The position numbers and the translations under genes were made by a program. Source: Proteobacteria bacterium 005FR1 (GTDB lineage: Bacteria; Pseudomonadota; Gammaproteobacteria; Pseudomonadales; Cellvibrionaceae). Taken from it: a stretch of 64,000 nucleotides of DNA. The first letter of the stretch is position 1, and each line of letters starts with the position of its first letter. Shown here piece by piece: positions 20,061-27,763 of this stretch. Location: positions 3,470,309-3,534,308 of the forward strand of contig WACF01000001.1 in the NCBI GenBank assembly GCA_026192395.1, read 5' to 3'. Under the pieces are notes generated by a model. That model was not told the origin of the DNA, made no database searches, and saw only the letters and a program-made list of their open reading frames with translations.

Positions 20061-21403
20061 TACCTATCCAGAACCTCTATGAAGCGCAGCGTCTGCACCG
20101 CGCCTGTCGAGGCGATCGCATCGCCGGTATTTACCGGGCAGTTGTCGATGATCACCTCTTCGTGATTTGTGCCTGCGCTGGTTTTAATCAGCGACGATTG
20201 GTGGGGCATGAGCACCAGACGTCCATCTTGCTGATGAACACTGAACTGGGCCTCCGGCATCGGCGCGGAGCTGACGGTCCCGCTCTGCAGGTTCACATGC
20301 AGCGCCTCGTTGCCAAGCGGCCATGCGCGATCGCCTAACAAAACATGCGTAGCGTTTTGAGCTTGCACATCGGCGACTGCGGGGCTGGGCGTCTCATCCC
20401 GGATTTCGCCTGCAACTGGCAATGCTTGAATGAAGCTTACTTGCGAGCTCGGCCGCTTGATTGCGTCGAGATTGGCGCAGATTCCATCCATCACAGCCGA
20501 AGCGGGCAGGGCCTGAATCGCTTGTGGGGCATTGCGCGTGAACGCATCCAGCAAGCCGGGCAGCTTGGCGAGTCGGTCACCGATCAATAGCTGAGTATTG
20601 GCTCCTGCCAGTTGTTCGGCCTTGTTGATCAGTTGCTTGTAGATGGGCTGCACCGATTCCACCAACTGTTGCCGCACCATCTTTATGTTCTTGTTGCCTA
20701 CTTCGAGGAACAGTTCGCCGTGTTCGCCAAACTGGGTCAACCATTGAGGGAGCTGATCGTAAAGAGACTGTTCCGTGGTCGCGCTGTGCAGCGGGTCAAA
20801 GCGTGACTGATCGATAAACTGGTCGGCAATGGCTTTTGCCCAGCGATCACGCAAGGTCAGCAATCCGCAATGCGGCAGCGCGTCTACCTGCTGTCGTTGC
20901 AATTCGCCATCTGTTTGCATGTGGGTGAAAATACACTGATGCAGCTGCAGGTCGATGTGCAGGACATCCGCCGCCCGGGCGTGAGCTGCGCTGGCGGCCA
21001 CCGCACTGTCAACGAGCCCGACTGCATCGAAGGGACACTGCCCGACAATGCCGAGCAGCAATGACATCTGTTGGCGGGTGAAACTGCCCGGTAGTGCAAA
21101 GATGATTTCGTCGCAGTCGGCGATATGTTCGTGCAGGGAAAGCAGGTGACTGTAGGCAAGATCGGCGTGGTGCCGATACTGGCGATTCTGCAATGGCAGC
21201 GGCTCGGCGCTCAGGCGATGCCAGAACAGCGTGTTGGTTTCGATGGGCTGCAGTCGCGACTGGCCAAGTGCCGCATCGCCAAGCAGCAGTTCCTTGCGGC
21301 TGACGACAGCAACGCCGGGACTTTCCACGAAATCGCTGCCGGGACTTTTGCCACTGCTGACACGGACGCCAGCATCGTTCAGCTCGATTATGCCTGTTGT
21401 CAT
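20060..21403 (-). CDS. Actin/Hsp70-fold (ASKHA-like) protein with degenerate FHA-like tail
   Basis: The 447-residue protein appears to have an actin/Hsp70-like nucleotide-binding layout, as in GspL or PilM. It begins GIIELNDAGVRV, has an ALPGSFTRQQMSLLLGIV sheet-helix segment, then HIDLQLHQCIFTHM and LLIGDRLAKLPGLLDAF. The glycines expected in the second phosphate and adenosine loops are mostly missing, so ATP binding may be lost. The last 100 residues resemble an FHA-type beta sandwich without the usual Arg/Ser-His pair. No membrane segment is seen. A GAGGGGAAG ribosome site precedes the ATG. Both domain calls are by eye. Confidence 0.6.
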   Translation of the reverse strand: MTTGIIELNDAGVRVSSGKSPGSDFVESPGVAVVSRKELLLGDAALGQSRLQPIETNTLFWHRLSAEPLPLQNRQYRHHADLAYSHLLSLHEHIADCDEIIFALPGSFTRQQMSLLLGIVGQCPFDAVGLVDSAVAASAAHARAADVLHIDLQLHQCIFTHMQTDGELQRQQVDALPHCGLLTLRDRWAKAIADQFIDQSRFDPLHSATTEQSLYDQLPQWLTQFGEHGELFLEVGNKNIKMVRQQLVESVQPIYKQLINKAEQLAGANTQLLIGDRLAKLPGLLDAFTRNAPQAIQALPASAVMDGICANLDAIKRPSSQVSFIQALPVAGEIRDETPSPAVADVQAQNATHVLLGDRAWPLGNEALHVNLQSGTVSSAPMPEAQFSVHQQDGRLVLMPHQSSLIKTSAGTNHEEVIIDNCPVNTGDAIASTGAVQTLRFIEVLDR

Positions 21404-21439
21404 CCACTTCCCCTCAAATCTGCTGCAGTGTCAGAACGA

Positions 21440-22267
21440 TTACGCAACTTCCCGTGCGGCCGGTTCGCGCACCCGCAGATAGCGGATCAGGTTGTCGTCC
21501 ACGTAGTGCTGGGTATCGAGCACGGTCTTTTCCTGCAGAAGCTGCAGCTGGTGAGTGAAGAACATGATCACGATGCTGATCACCAGAGCGATAAAGGTGG
21601 AGTTGAAGGCCACGCCGAGACTGACGGTTACGCCGGCGATATCGCCTTCCACCGCGCGGTGAGCCTGGCCCAGCGCCTCACCAATACCCCGCACCGTCCC
21701 GATAAAGCCGATCGACGGAATCGCCCAGGCGATGTAGCGCACCATCGCAAGTTCACTGTCGAGCCGGTCGGATTCCGTCTCGCAGACTTCCTTCACCGAA
21801 TGGGAGACATCGGCGATGTTGCGCGTCGAGCCGAAGCGTTGCAGTGCCGTCAGCAAGGTGCGCGGCAACAGCAGGTTCTGCTTCGGTTCGGGCAGCGCCT
21901 GTACGGGGCGGGACAGTTCCCGTGCATCCTCGGGCAGGATGCTGGTGCCCTCCGTGGCGTTCACCAGAGGGTGCTGGAACATCTTTCGCTCATCCATCGC
22001 GCGCTTGGCCTTGTAGCCCATGATGGCCAGCGCCCAAAACATCAGCACAAAGCAGGCTTCCTGTTCGTAGTCCTTCATCACCACGTACCAGGAGCGCTGG
22101 ACAATGTAGTCCTCGCCGGCTTCCTGACGCTCCAGCTGCTCCTGGAGAATCGCGTCCGCATTGGGGCGAATCATTGCCACGTAGACCGTATGCACGATGA
22201 TGAATGACAGGATCAGTGCGAATACCTGATAGAGAAACTCGAAGTGACTCGTTTTCGTGTTCTTCAT
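21440..22267 (-). CDS. MotA/TolQ/ExbB-type proton channel protein
   Basis: This 275-residue inner-membrane protein belongs to the ion-channel family that powers TonB, Tol-Pal and flagella. It has membrane segments near residues 10-33, 71-87, 183-200 and 213-238. The family signature spans IPSIGFIGTVRGIGEALG and VTVSLGVAFNSTFIALVI. The loop between helices two and three is cytoplasmic and about 90 residues long, as in TolQ. No canonical ExbD/TolR gene is nearby. The downstream vWA proteins carry the only ExbD-like helices. It is probably a pentameric channel driven by the proton gradient, with an unknown output. Confidence 0.85.
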   Translation of the reverse strand: MKNTKTSHFEFLYQVFALILSFIIVHTVYVAMIRPNADAILQEQLERQEAGEDYIVQRSWYVVMKDYEQEACFVLMFWALAIMGYKAKRAMDERKMFQHPLVNATEGTSILPEDARELSRPVQALPEPKQNLLLPRTLLTALQRFGSTRNIADVSHSVKEVCETESDRLDSELAMVRYIAWAIPSIGFIGTVRGIGEALGQAHRAVEGDIAGVTVSLGVAFNSTFIALVISIVIMFFTHQLQLLQEKTVLDTQHYVDDNLIRYLRVREPAAREVA

Positions 22268-22303
22268 GTAATTGGCCTGCCCCGCGTTGCTGGTTGCCTG
22301 TAA

Positions 22304-22603
22304 TTAAATGTCTACCGGAAAGGACACCGAGAGATCATCGGATATCTCTTCCGAAGGAATGAAGGTGTTGTTGCGGCCCCTTCGCTGCTCCGCGTCATCC
22401 TGCTTCGCTTTCGCTTGTTTTTCTTCGCCGTCTTCATTGGTCTTGTTCTGACTGGCGCTATCGTCGGCCTGCGCCTGCTGCTGTTCTTTTTCCGAACCGG
22501 CATCGTTCTGCGCCAGGGCGAAAGGGGTGGACGCCGATATCAAGGCGATGATCAGCAAGGACGCTGCGATCTTGGAATTGCCTTTACTCACACTTGCGCT
22601 CAT
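22304..22603 (-). CDS. Small secreted acidic/charged protein
   Basis: This 99-residue protein is unknown. A signal peptide (ASLLIIALISASTPFALAQ) is followed by a disordered, Gln/Asp/Lys-rich middle and a distinct C-terminal tail, EEISDDLSVSFPVDI. The tail looks conserved and could be a docking peptide. I start at ATG 22603, because the longer open frame adds 37 residues that run into the previous gene. It lies 16 bp after the PEGA-SUMF1 gene and 36 bp before the channel gene, clearly within the operon. Confidence 0.7.
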   Translation of the reverse strand: MSASVSKGNSKIAASLLIIALISASTPFALAQNDAGSEKEQQQAQADDSASQNKTNEDGEEKQAKAKQDDAEQRRGRNNTFIPSEEISDDLSVSFPVDI

Positions 22604-22619
22604 TCGATTCACATTCAGG

Positions 22620-24767
22620 TCATTGCACGAAGCGGGCGAGACGAAAGCCCAGATCGTTGCGCGCCTCCTCGCCATAGTCGCGGAAGGAAAGTCGCAGTTC
22701 GGTAACGCTGCCATGGGCCCAGCTCGAGCCGCGGATCACGTGATAGGAGCCCTCCAGAGGCCCCAGCGGATCCTGATCGGGCTTTTCGGACAGGCTGACG
22801 GCAATCTCGTAGAAGTCGTTGACCCATTCCGCCACATTGCCGTCCAGATCATGGATCCCCTTGCTATTGGCCGGGAAGCTTCCCACCGGGGCGCTGGCGG
22901 CGTAGCCATCGTCATACGCCGGCTGTACATAGCCCGCCAACGAAGCAGCATTGCGGTCGGCGATGTTGGCGGTCTTCTTGTTGGGCGGCAGTTGCGGGCC
23001 CCAGGAATACTTCAGCATGTTGCCGTTCTCGTGGCGCGCGGCCCAGGCCCATTCCGCTTCGGTGGGCAGACGGTAGCCTGTTGCCTGGGGATTGAAGCCG
23101 GTTACCACGCCGTCTTCTACCCGATAGAACAGGGGCAGGCCCTCCTGCTCGGACAGCCAGTTGGCGTACAGCGCCGCCTGTTGCCAGCTCACTCTCACCG
23201 CCGGCTGATTTTCGCCATTGAGGCTCTCGCCCTTGGCGTGGCCGGAAGAATGCTGCGGATCGAACTTGCGGAATTGCCGATTGGTCACCTCGTGGGCGGC
23301 CAGGTAGAAGGGGCGGCTCAGTGCGACCTTGTGCATGGCTTCGTTGGCGCGACGTCCTTGCTCACGACGAGAGCTGCCCATGGTGAAGGTCACTTCCGGG
23401 CGGAACAGCTTCATGGTCTGGCCAGCCTCGGTGGTGATCACTGGCTTGATGTGTTCCCACTTGGCCTCCTCTTCGGTCTTCAGGTCGATGTCCAGGGACT
23501 GATCGAAGCTGGGGCGGGGCAGTACTGTGGTCTGGTAATCCGCGTAGCCGTCTTTCTTCACCGCGATTGCCACCTGGCGGGCGGGCAGGGACAGGGTCTG
23601 ATTGGCGCGACCCATCAGCCGGCCATCGACGTAAAGCAGGGCGTCCGCGGGATTGGTGCGGACCGTGACCTGACCGAGATTGGGGGTGAGCTTCATGGCC
23701 ACCTGCTGTTCGCGGCCGGATTCCACCGCCACTTTCTCGCGGGCGGGCTGGAAACCTTCCTTGAACAGGGTGATTTCGTAGCGCTTGCCCGGCGGCAGTG
23801 CCACTTGCATGGGGGTCAGGCCGTAGTAATTGCCGTCCACCGTGATGCTGGCCTGCGCGGGGTTGGACTGCACCATCAGCAGGCCGTCGGCTTTTTCCAG
23901 CTGGACCGGCGGTACATCCACGCTTTCTCCGGCTTCCACTTCCAGCACGTTCTCCCAGGTTTTGTGGCCCGGCAGCATAAGTGCCACGCTGCGTTCGCCC
24001 TCCAGGATCTCGGCGGTAAGGGGAGTTTCGCCAATCACCTGCCCATCGATGCTTAGCTCGGCGCCAGCGGGCGTGGTATCGAACCTGACTTCCGCCCAGG
24101 CGGGCTCCAGGGCGATATCCAGCGTCTGGTGTTGATCCAGACCAGTCACATCCACAATCTGCGTCAAAGGCTTGTAGCGCTCCGTAACGATTTGCAGTTC
24201 GTGCTCGCCGGCAGGAATGTCCCGGATCGCCTCGTTCAGCGGGCCGCGCGGCTCGCCGTCGATCCACACCTGACCCGGCTCGGCCACGTTGGCGGCCACC
24301 GTGAGATGCCCGGGCAGTTTGTCGAGGCTGAAACGAAAGGTTTGATTCTGTTCTTCGCCAACAGCAATGTTTTCCTCTGCGGAGCGATAGCCGGGTGCGC
24401 TGAGGTTGAGGTCGTAGTCGCCACCGAGCATCAGATAGCCTTCGCCCACCGGGAGATAAAAGCCATCGATAACCACTTCAGCTTGCTCCGGCTGCACCTG
24501 AATGAACACCGAGCGAGCCGTAAACAGAAATGCCGCCACCGCCACCAGCAGCACAAAACTGGCCGCGAGTGCGTAATGCATCGGGCGCAGACCACGGCGA
24601 TGAGGTTTCAGGGGGCCGTCGAGAGGCGTGAAGTCGCTCGGCTGAATGACTTCATCATGCCCGGGCAGGTCTCCCGCCTTCGCTGAGGAAGTGGCGGAAA
24701 GCCGCGGATCGGTGGGTTCCAACCCTTGTTGCGCGTCCTGCTGTCGGGAGTTGTCTTGTTTGCTCAT
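22620..24767 (-). CDS. Membrane-anchored PEGA-repeat protein with SUMF1-like domain
   Basis: The 715-residue protein has a cytoplasmic N terminus (about 60 residues), one membrane helix (MHYALAASFVLLVAVAAF, about 63-84) and a periplasmic part. Five PEGA-type repeats follow one another (VVIDGFY, VWIDGEP, LSIDGQV, ITVDGNY, LYVDGRL cores, about 88-450). The end is a formylglycine-generating-enzyme-like domain (about 465-715; MGSSRREQG, GYRLPTEAEWAWAAR, DLDGNVAEWVNDFYE, GSSWAHGS). It has no cysteine at the catalytic positions, so it is probably a binding fold. The ATG overlaps the upstream stop (ATGA). A longer start at 24791 is less likely. Confidence 0.88.
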   Translation of the reverse strand: MSKQDNSRQQDAQQGLEPTDPRLSATSSAKAGDLPGHDEVIQPSDFTPLDGPLKPHRRGLRPMHYALAASFVLLVAVAAFLFTARSVFIQVQPEQAEVVIDGFYLPVGEGYLMLGGDYDLNLSAPGYRSAEENIAVGEEQNQTFRFSLDKLPGHLTVAANVAEPGQVWIDGEPRGPLNEAIRDIPAGEHELQIVTERYKPLTQIVDVTGLDQHQTLDIALEPAWAEVRFDTTPAGAELSIDGQVIGETPLTAEILEGERSVALMLPGHKTWENVLEVEAGESVDVPPVQLEKADGLLMVQSNPAQASITVDGNYYGLTPMQVALPPGKRYEITLFKEGFQPAREKVAVESGREQQVAMKLTPNLGQVTVRTNPADALLYVDGRLMGRANQTLSLPARQVAIAVKKDGYADYQTTVLPRPSFDQSLDIDLKTEEEAKWEHIKPVITTEAGQTMKLFRPEVTFTMGSSRREQGRRANEAMHKVALSRPFYLAAHEVTNRQFRKFDPQHSSGHAKGESLNGENQPAVRVSWQQAALYANWLSEQEGLPLFYRVEDGVVTGFNPQATGYRLPTEAEWAWAARHENGNMLKYSWGPQLPPNKKTANIADRNAASLAGYVQPAYDDGYAASAPVGSFPANSKGIHDLDGNVAEWVNDFYEIAVSLSEKPDQDPLGPLEGSYHVIRGSSWAHGSVTELRLSFRDYGEEARNDLGFRLARFVQ

Positions 24768-26329
24768 CCCTGGGAAATTCTCTCCACGCATTGGATGATG
24801 ATAGGCGAGCGTTCGGCCTTGGCTGACACGGTGAATTCCTGGCGGACGTCGCGATAGCCGGCGCGGGTACCCACGGCGGTGTAGGTGCCCGGCTTGAGGG
24901 TAAGCTCGGTCTGACTGAAGCTGCCCAGCTTGCCGACGCGGTAGACGGTCACGTCAGTCGCATTATCCGACTGCAGCTGAACGGTGACTGGCTGCACGGC
25001 AAGCTGCAGGTGTTGCTCGAGCTGATCCAGCTGACGGGTGAGGCGCGGCCCCGCGTTCTGAATCTTGCGGGTCTCGGCGAGAAATGCCTGATAGTCCTGA
25101 TGCACTGCCGGTGTGGTCAGGCGCTCGGGAGCCGCGAGGATATCCTCCAGGTCCTTGTCGATCTTGGCCCGGGTCCCAGCACGGATGGAGCCCACGCGCG
25201 CCGCGACCAGATTGGGGTCGACCTTCAGCGCTTCCTGATAACCATCAACCGCTTGCTGCCAGCGTTCGTTCTGCTCGTGTTCACTCGCCTCGACCAACAG
25301 TGCCTGCAGCCGGGTCTGGGTGCTCTCATTTTGCGCCTGAGTCAGGGCAGTGCGGGCATCGTCCGCCTGCGGGCGGATCGCCAGCGCCTGTTTGAAGGCG
25401 TTGATTGCCCGGGAGTGGTCGCTGCTCGACATGGCTGCAAAACCCACGGACATGTGCTTGCCGAAGTCGCGGTCGGCAATCGCTTGATTGATCTCATTTA
25501 GCCGCTGCTGCGCGAGACGGGATTCGCCATCGAGAGCGAGCGCTGCCTCGAATTTTGCTTTGGCCGCTTCCAGGTCTTCGTTGCGCTGCAATTGTTCGCC
25601 AGCATCGATTTCCGCCAGAACGTCTTCGAGCACCCCGGCGCGCTGCAACCCCGCTGCGACTTCGTCGTGGTCGGCCTTGATGTGACCGGCGAGCTGGAAT
25701 TGCTCGGTGGCCAGCTCGGCATCGCCGTCCACCAGCGCCTGATTGCCGGTGGCGATCGCCTGCTCGAAAACGGCATCGCTGCGCTCGAGTAACTTTTCAA
25801 AGTCTTGCAAGGTGCTCTGGTAGAGCCGCTGCGATTCGTTGAACTCGCGGCTCTGATACTTCTGGTCGGCAGCTTCCGCCTGCTGCACCGCCTGCTGGTA
25901 ATCCTGTGCCGCCCACAAATCGACGCGGATCGCTTCGAGAGCCTCTTGCTTCTCCAGCATCTTCTGCAGCACTTCCTGGGCCTCTCGGCGCGCCTTGGCT
26001 ATCTGGGCGTCCTGCCAGGGGGATTCGCTCGGGCCACGGGCTTCGGCATTCCCCTGGGAGCCCGGAGATGCGCTGCCCGTGCCTGTTCCGCCATTTTCAG
26101 CTGAGCTAACTGAGCTTGCAGGTTTCACCGGCGTTACCATCTCGGGCAGCACGAAAACTACCCCGAGCAGCAGAGCCAGACTCAGCAGCAGGCCGGCGGC
26201 TGGCCACGCGTAGGCACGCCAGACGGGGGAGTCTGGCGCATGAGCGCCGCTCTGCTGGGGTGCGTTCAGCGTCACCTGGGCTGGCTGGATTTCACCCTGA
26301 GTTCTGTCTTTTTGCTGTTTGTCGGTCAT
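24764..26329 (-). CDS. Membrane-anchored TPR/coiled-coil protein
   Basis: The 521-residue protein has a 40-residue cytoplasmic tail, one membrane helix (WPAAGLLLSLALLLGVVFVL, about 42-61), a Gly/Ser linker, a coiled coil (about 95-150) and TPR-like repeats (for example SRAINAFKQALAIRPQADDA and WQQAVDGYQEALKVDPNLVA). A small C-terminal beta domain (VTVYRVGKLGSFSQTELTLK ... GTYTAVGTRAGYRDV) resembles one PEGA repeat. This gives it the same topology as the next protein, with which it is translationally coupled (ATGA). It is probably a periplasmic scaffold. About 225 bp separate it from the upstream gene. Confidence 0.8.
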   Translation of the reverse strand: MTDKQQKDRTQGEIQPAQVTLNAPQQSGAHAPDSPVWRAYAWPAAGLLLSLALLLGVVFVLPEMVTPVKPASSVSSAENGGTGTGSASPGSQGNAEARGPSESPWQDAQIAKARREAQEVLQKMLEKQEALEAIRVDLWAAQDYQQAVQQAEAADQKYQSREFNESQRLYQSTLQDFEKLLERSDAVFEQAIATGNQALVDGDAELATEQFQLAGHIKADHDEVAAGLQRAGVLEDVLAEIDAGEQLQRNEDLEAAKAKFEAALALDGESRLAQQRLNEINQAIADRDFGKHMSVGFAAMSSSDHSRAINAFKQALAIRPQADDARTALTQAQNESTQTRLQALLVEASEHEQNERWQQAVDGYQEALKVDPNLVAARVGSIRAGTRAKIDKDLEDILAAPERLTTPAVHQDYQAFLAETRKIQNAGPRLTRQLDQLEQHLQLAVQPVTVQLQSDNATDVTVYRVGKLGSFSQTELTLKPGTYTAVGTRAGYRDVRQEFTVSAKAERSPIIIQCVERISQG

Positions 26330-26554
26330 AACGCTTCTGAAGTCGGTTCAGTTTTCACGGGGCAAAAGCGAGCCGTCGGGCGACGCTCCGTCATAATCCA
26401 ATCGTCACTTCCCTGGTATGAAGGTCGAAACGTCCATTCGACCGCAGTTTCGGCCGCCGGTTTTCAAGTCGGCAGATTGGCAGGCGGCCTGAGCGGCATT
26501 CTTTGCTGCGAACGTTCTGGAGGTGCGTGGGCGATACCTTTATTTACTGGTTAT
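26330..26554. other. Gap inside the envelope cluster
   Basis: This 225-bp stretch has no gene that I can support. It may hold a promoter for the downstream half of the cluster, but I find no convincing -35/-10 pair. At its left-hand neighbour's end an 11-bp sequence, TTATTTACTGG, is tandemly duplicated (26540-26561) across the stop codon of the lipoprotein gene. Confidence 0.4.
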
Positions 26555-27763
26555 TTACTGGCCCTCCACGGGGCCGAGTCCCTGGGTATCGGCGCGGTAG
26601 ATCTCCTTGAGCAGTTCACGCCATTGTTCGTACTGATTCTCAACGGTTCCGGACAAGGTGATGGTTCGGTCTTCCAGCTCGATCACCTGTGGCTGGATTT
26701 CCGCTTCGAGGGAGTTGCCCAATTCCTGCAAGGCTTCCACGTGGATCTTGGCCTGGGAGCCTTTGTCGAAGCCGCTCTTCACCAGATAGCCACCGCCAAT
26801 TACCCCCACCTGACCGGCGGTGGCGGCAGAGCCGTTGCTGCTGCCAGCCGCGGCAATGCCGCCGAGGATGGCAGCGATACCGGCGATGGTTCGGTTGCGG
26901 GCGCTGCGGCGAAGGTCGCGCATCGCAATCACTTCGGCATAGGTCTGCTTGCGCCACTCCTGATACGGGCCGTCCATTTCCCGAACGAAGCCGCCGTAAT
27001 ACTGCTGAAGTGTGTCCACGAACAGGTAATCGCGCTCGCGAATACGGCGGATGCGTTCGAGCATGGGATCGTTTTCCGCGGGCAGGCGCAGCACCTCGTA
27101 TTGGCCGTCCTCGGTCTTCTCGAGATGGCCACCGAAGGCTTCGGGTGAAAAGCTCTGGGCAAAGCGCAGCTCGGCAACAGTGCGGATCTGCGCAAGTTCC
27201 TGCTCGTTCAGCTTCTCGCGGTAGGCCAGCATGTCGTTGGCCACCTGGTTGTAGACACCCTGGAAGGGATCGGCCTGGGGGTCAGCGCCGGGACGGCGCT
27301 CGTAGGCGTACTTGCTGGCCAGCCCTTCATAAACCCGTTCGAACCATTCGCGACCGGTCGCATCGACCACTTTCACCCGCAGTAACAGCATCTCGCCATC
27401 GGACTGCAGAATTTCGCCCTCCACGAGCACGTCCACTGAGTCGTGGCCTTGCGGAACCACCCGCACCGCACCCCAGGCGGCACTGGTTTGCAGCGACTCC
27501 ATCAGTTGGTGGGGCATGAAGCGGCTTTCAGCCTTGCGGACCTCCGGAAAAACCAGCAGATCTTCGTTGTCTTCTGGCAACCGGTCCAAGCCGTCGCCAA
27601 ACACCTCGATGCCGACGTCGAGCAGACTATTTTCGGCCAACTGCGCGGTCTCGCGCTCCACAGGCACGTAGTTAGCGGTTTTCACCACGTGACTGGAGCA
27701 GCCGGCCAGCAGCGCGGCCAGGCCCAGCCAGAGGCAGAACAGGGCTCGGGGCGACGGCATCAT
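26555..27763 (-). CDS. Lipoprotein with glycine-zipper-like segment
   Basis: This 402-residue lipoprotein (lipobox LLAGC, Cys22) is of unknown family. A globular alpha/beta region (about 25-200) resembles periplasmic lipoproteins that oligomerise on the outer membrane (VDVLVEGEILQSDGEMLLLR). A helical part follows. Then comes a Gly/Ala-rich hydrophobic segment (AGIAAILGGIAAAGSSNGSA, about 290-320) that could insert in a membrane or pack as a glycine zipper. A final beta segment carries LEDRTITLSGTVENQYEQW. The start overlaps the stop of the upstream lipoprotein gene (ATGA), so the two lipoproteins are probably made together. Confidence 0.78.
   Translation of the reverse strand: MMPSPRALFCLWLGLAALLAGCSSHVVKTANYVPVERETAQLAENSLLDVGIEVFGDGLDRLPEDNEDLLVFPEVRKAESRFMPHQLMESLQTSAAWGAVRVVPQGHDSVDVLVEGEILQSDGEMLLLRVKVVDATGREWFERVYEGLASKYAYERRPGADPQADPFQGVYNQVANDMLAYREKLNEQELAQIRTVAELRFAQSFSPEAFGGHLEKTEDGQYEVLRLPAENDPMLERIRRIRERDYLFVDTLQQYYGGFVREMDGPYQEWRKQTYAEVIAMRDLRRSARNRTIAGIAAILGGIAAAGSSNGSAATAGQVGVIGGGYLVKSGFDKGSQAKIHVEALQELGNSLEAEIQPQVIELEDRTITLSGTVENQYEQWRELLKEIYRADTQGLGPVEGQ

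Noticed and set aside
17959..22267. Ordinary Tol-Pal or Ton operon
   Set aside because: Only the channel subunit matches; TolR/ExbD, TolA/TonB in standard form, TolB and Pal are missing.
22527..24056. Long plus-strand open frame (509 codons) opposite the PEGA-SUMF1 gene
   Set aside because: It is a mirror of a well-supported gene in high-GC DNA and has no recognisable domain, signal peptide or ribosome site.
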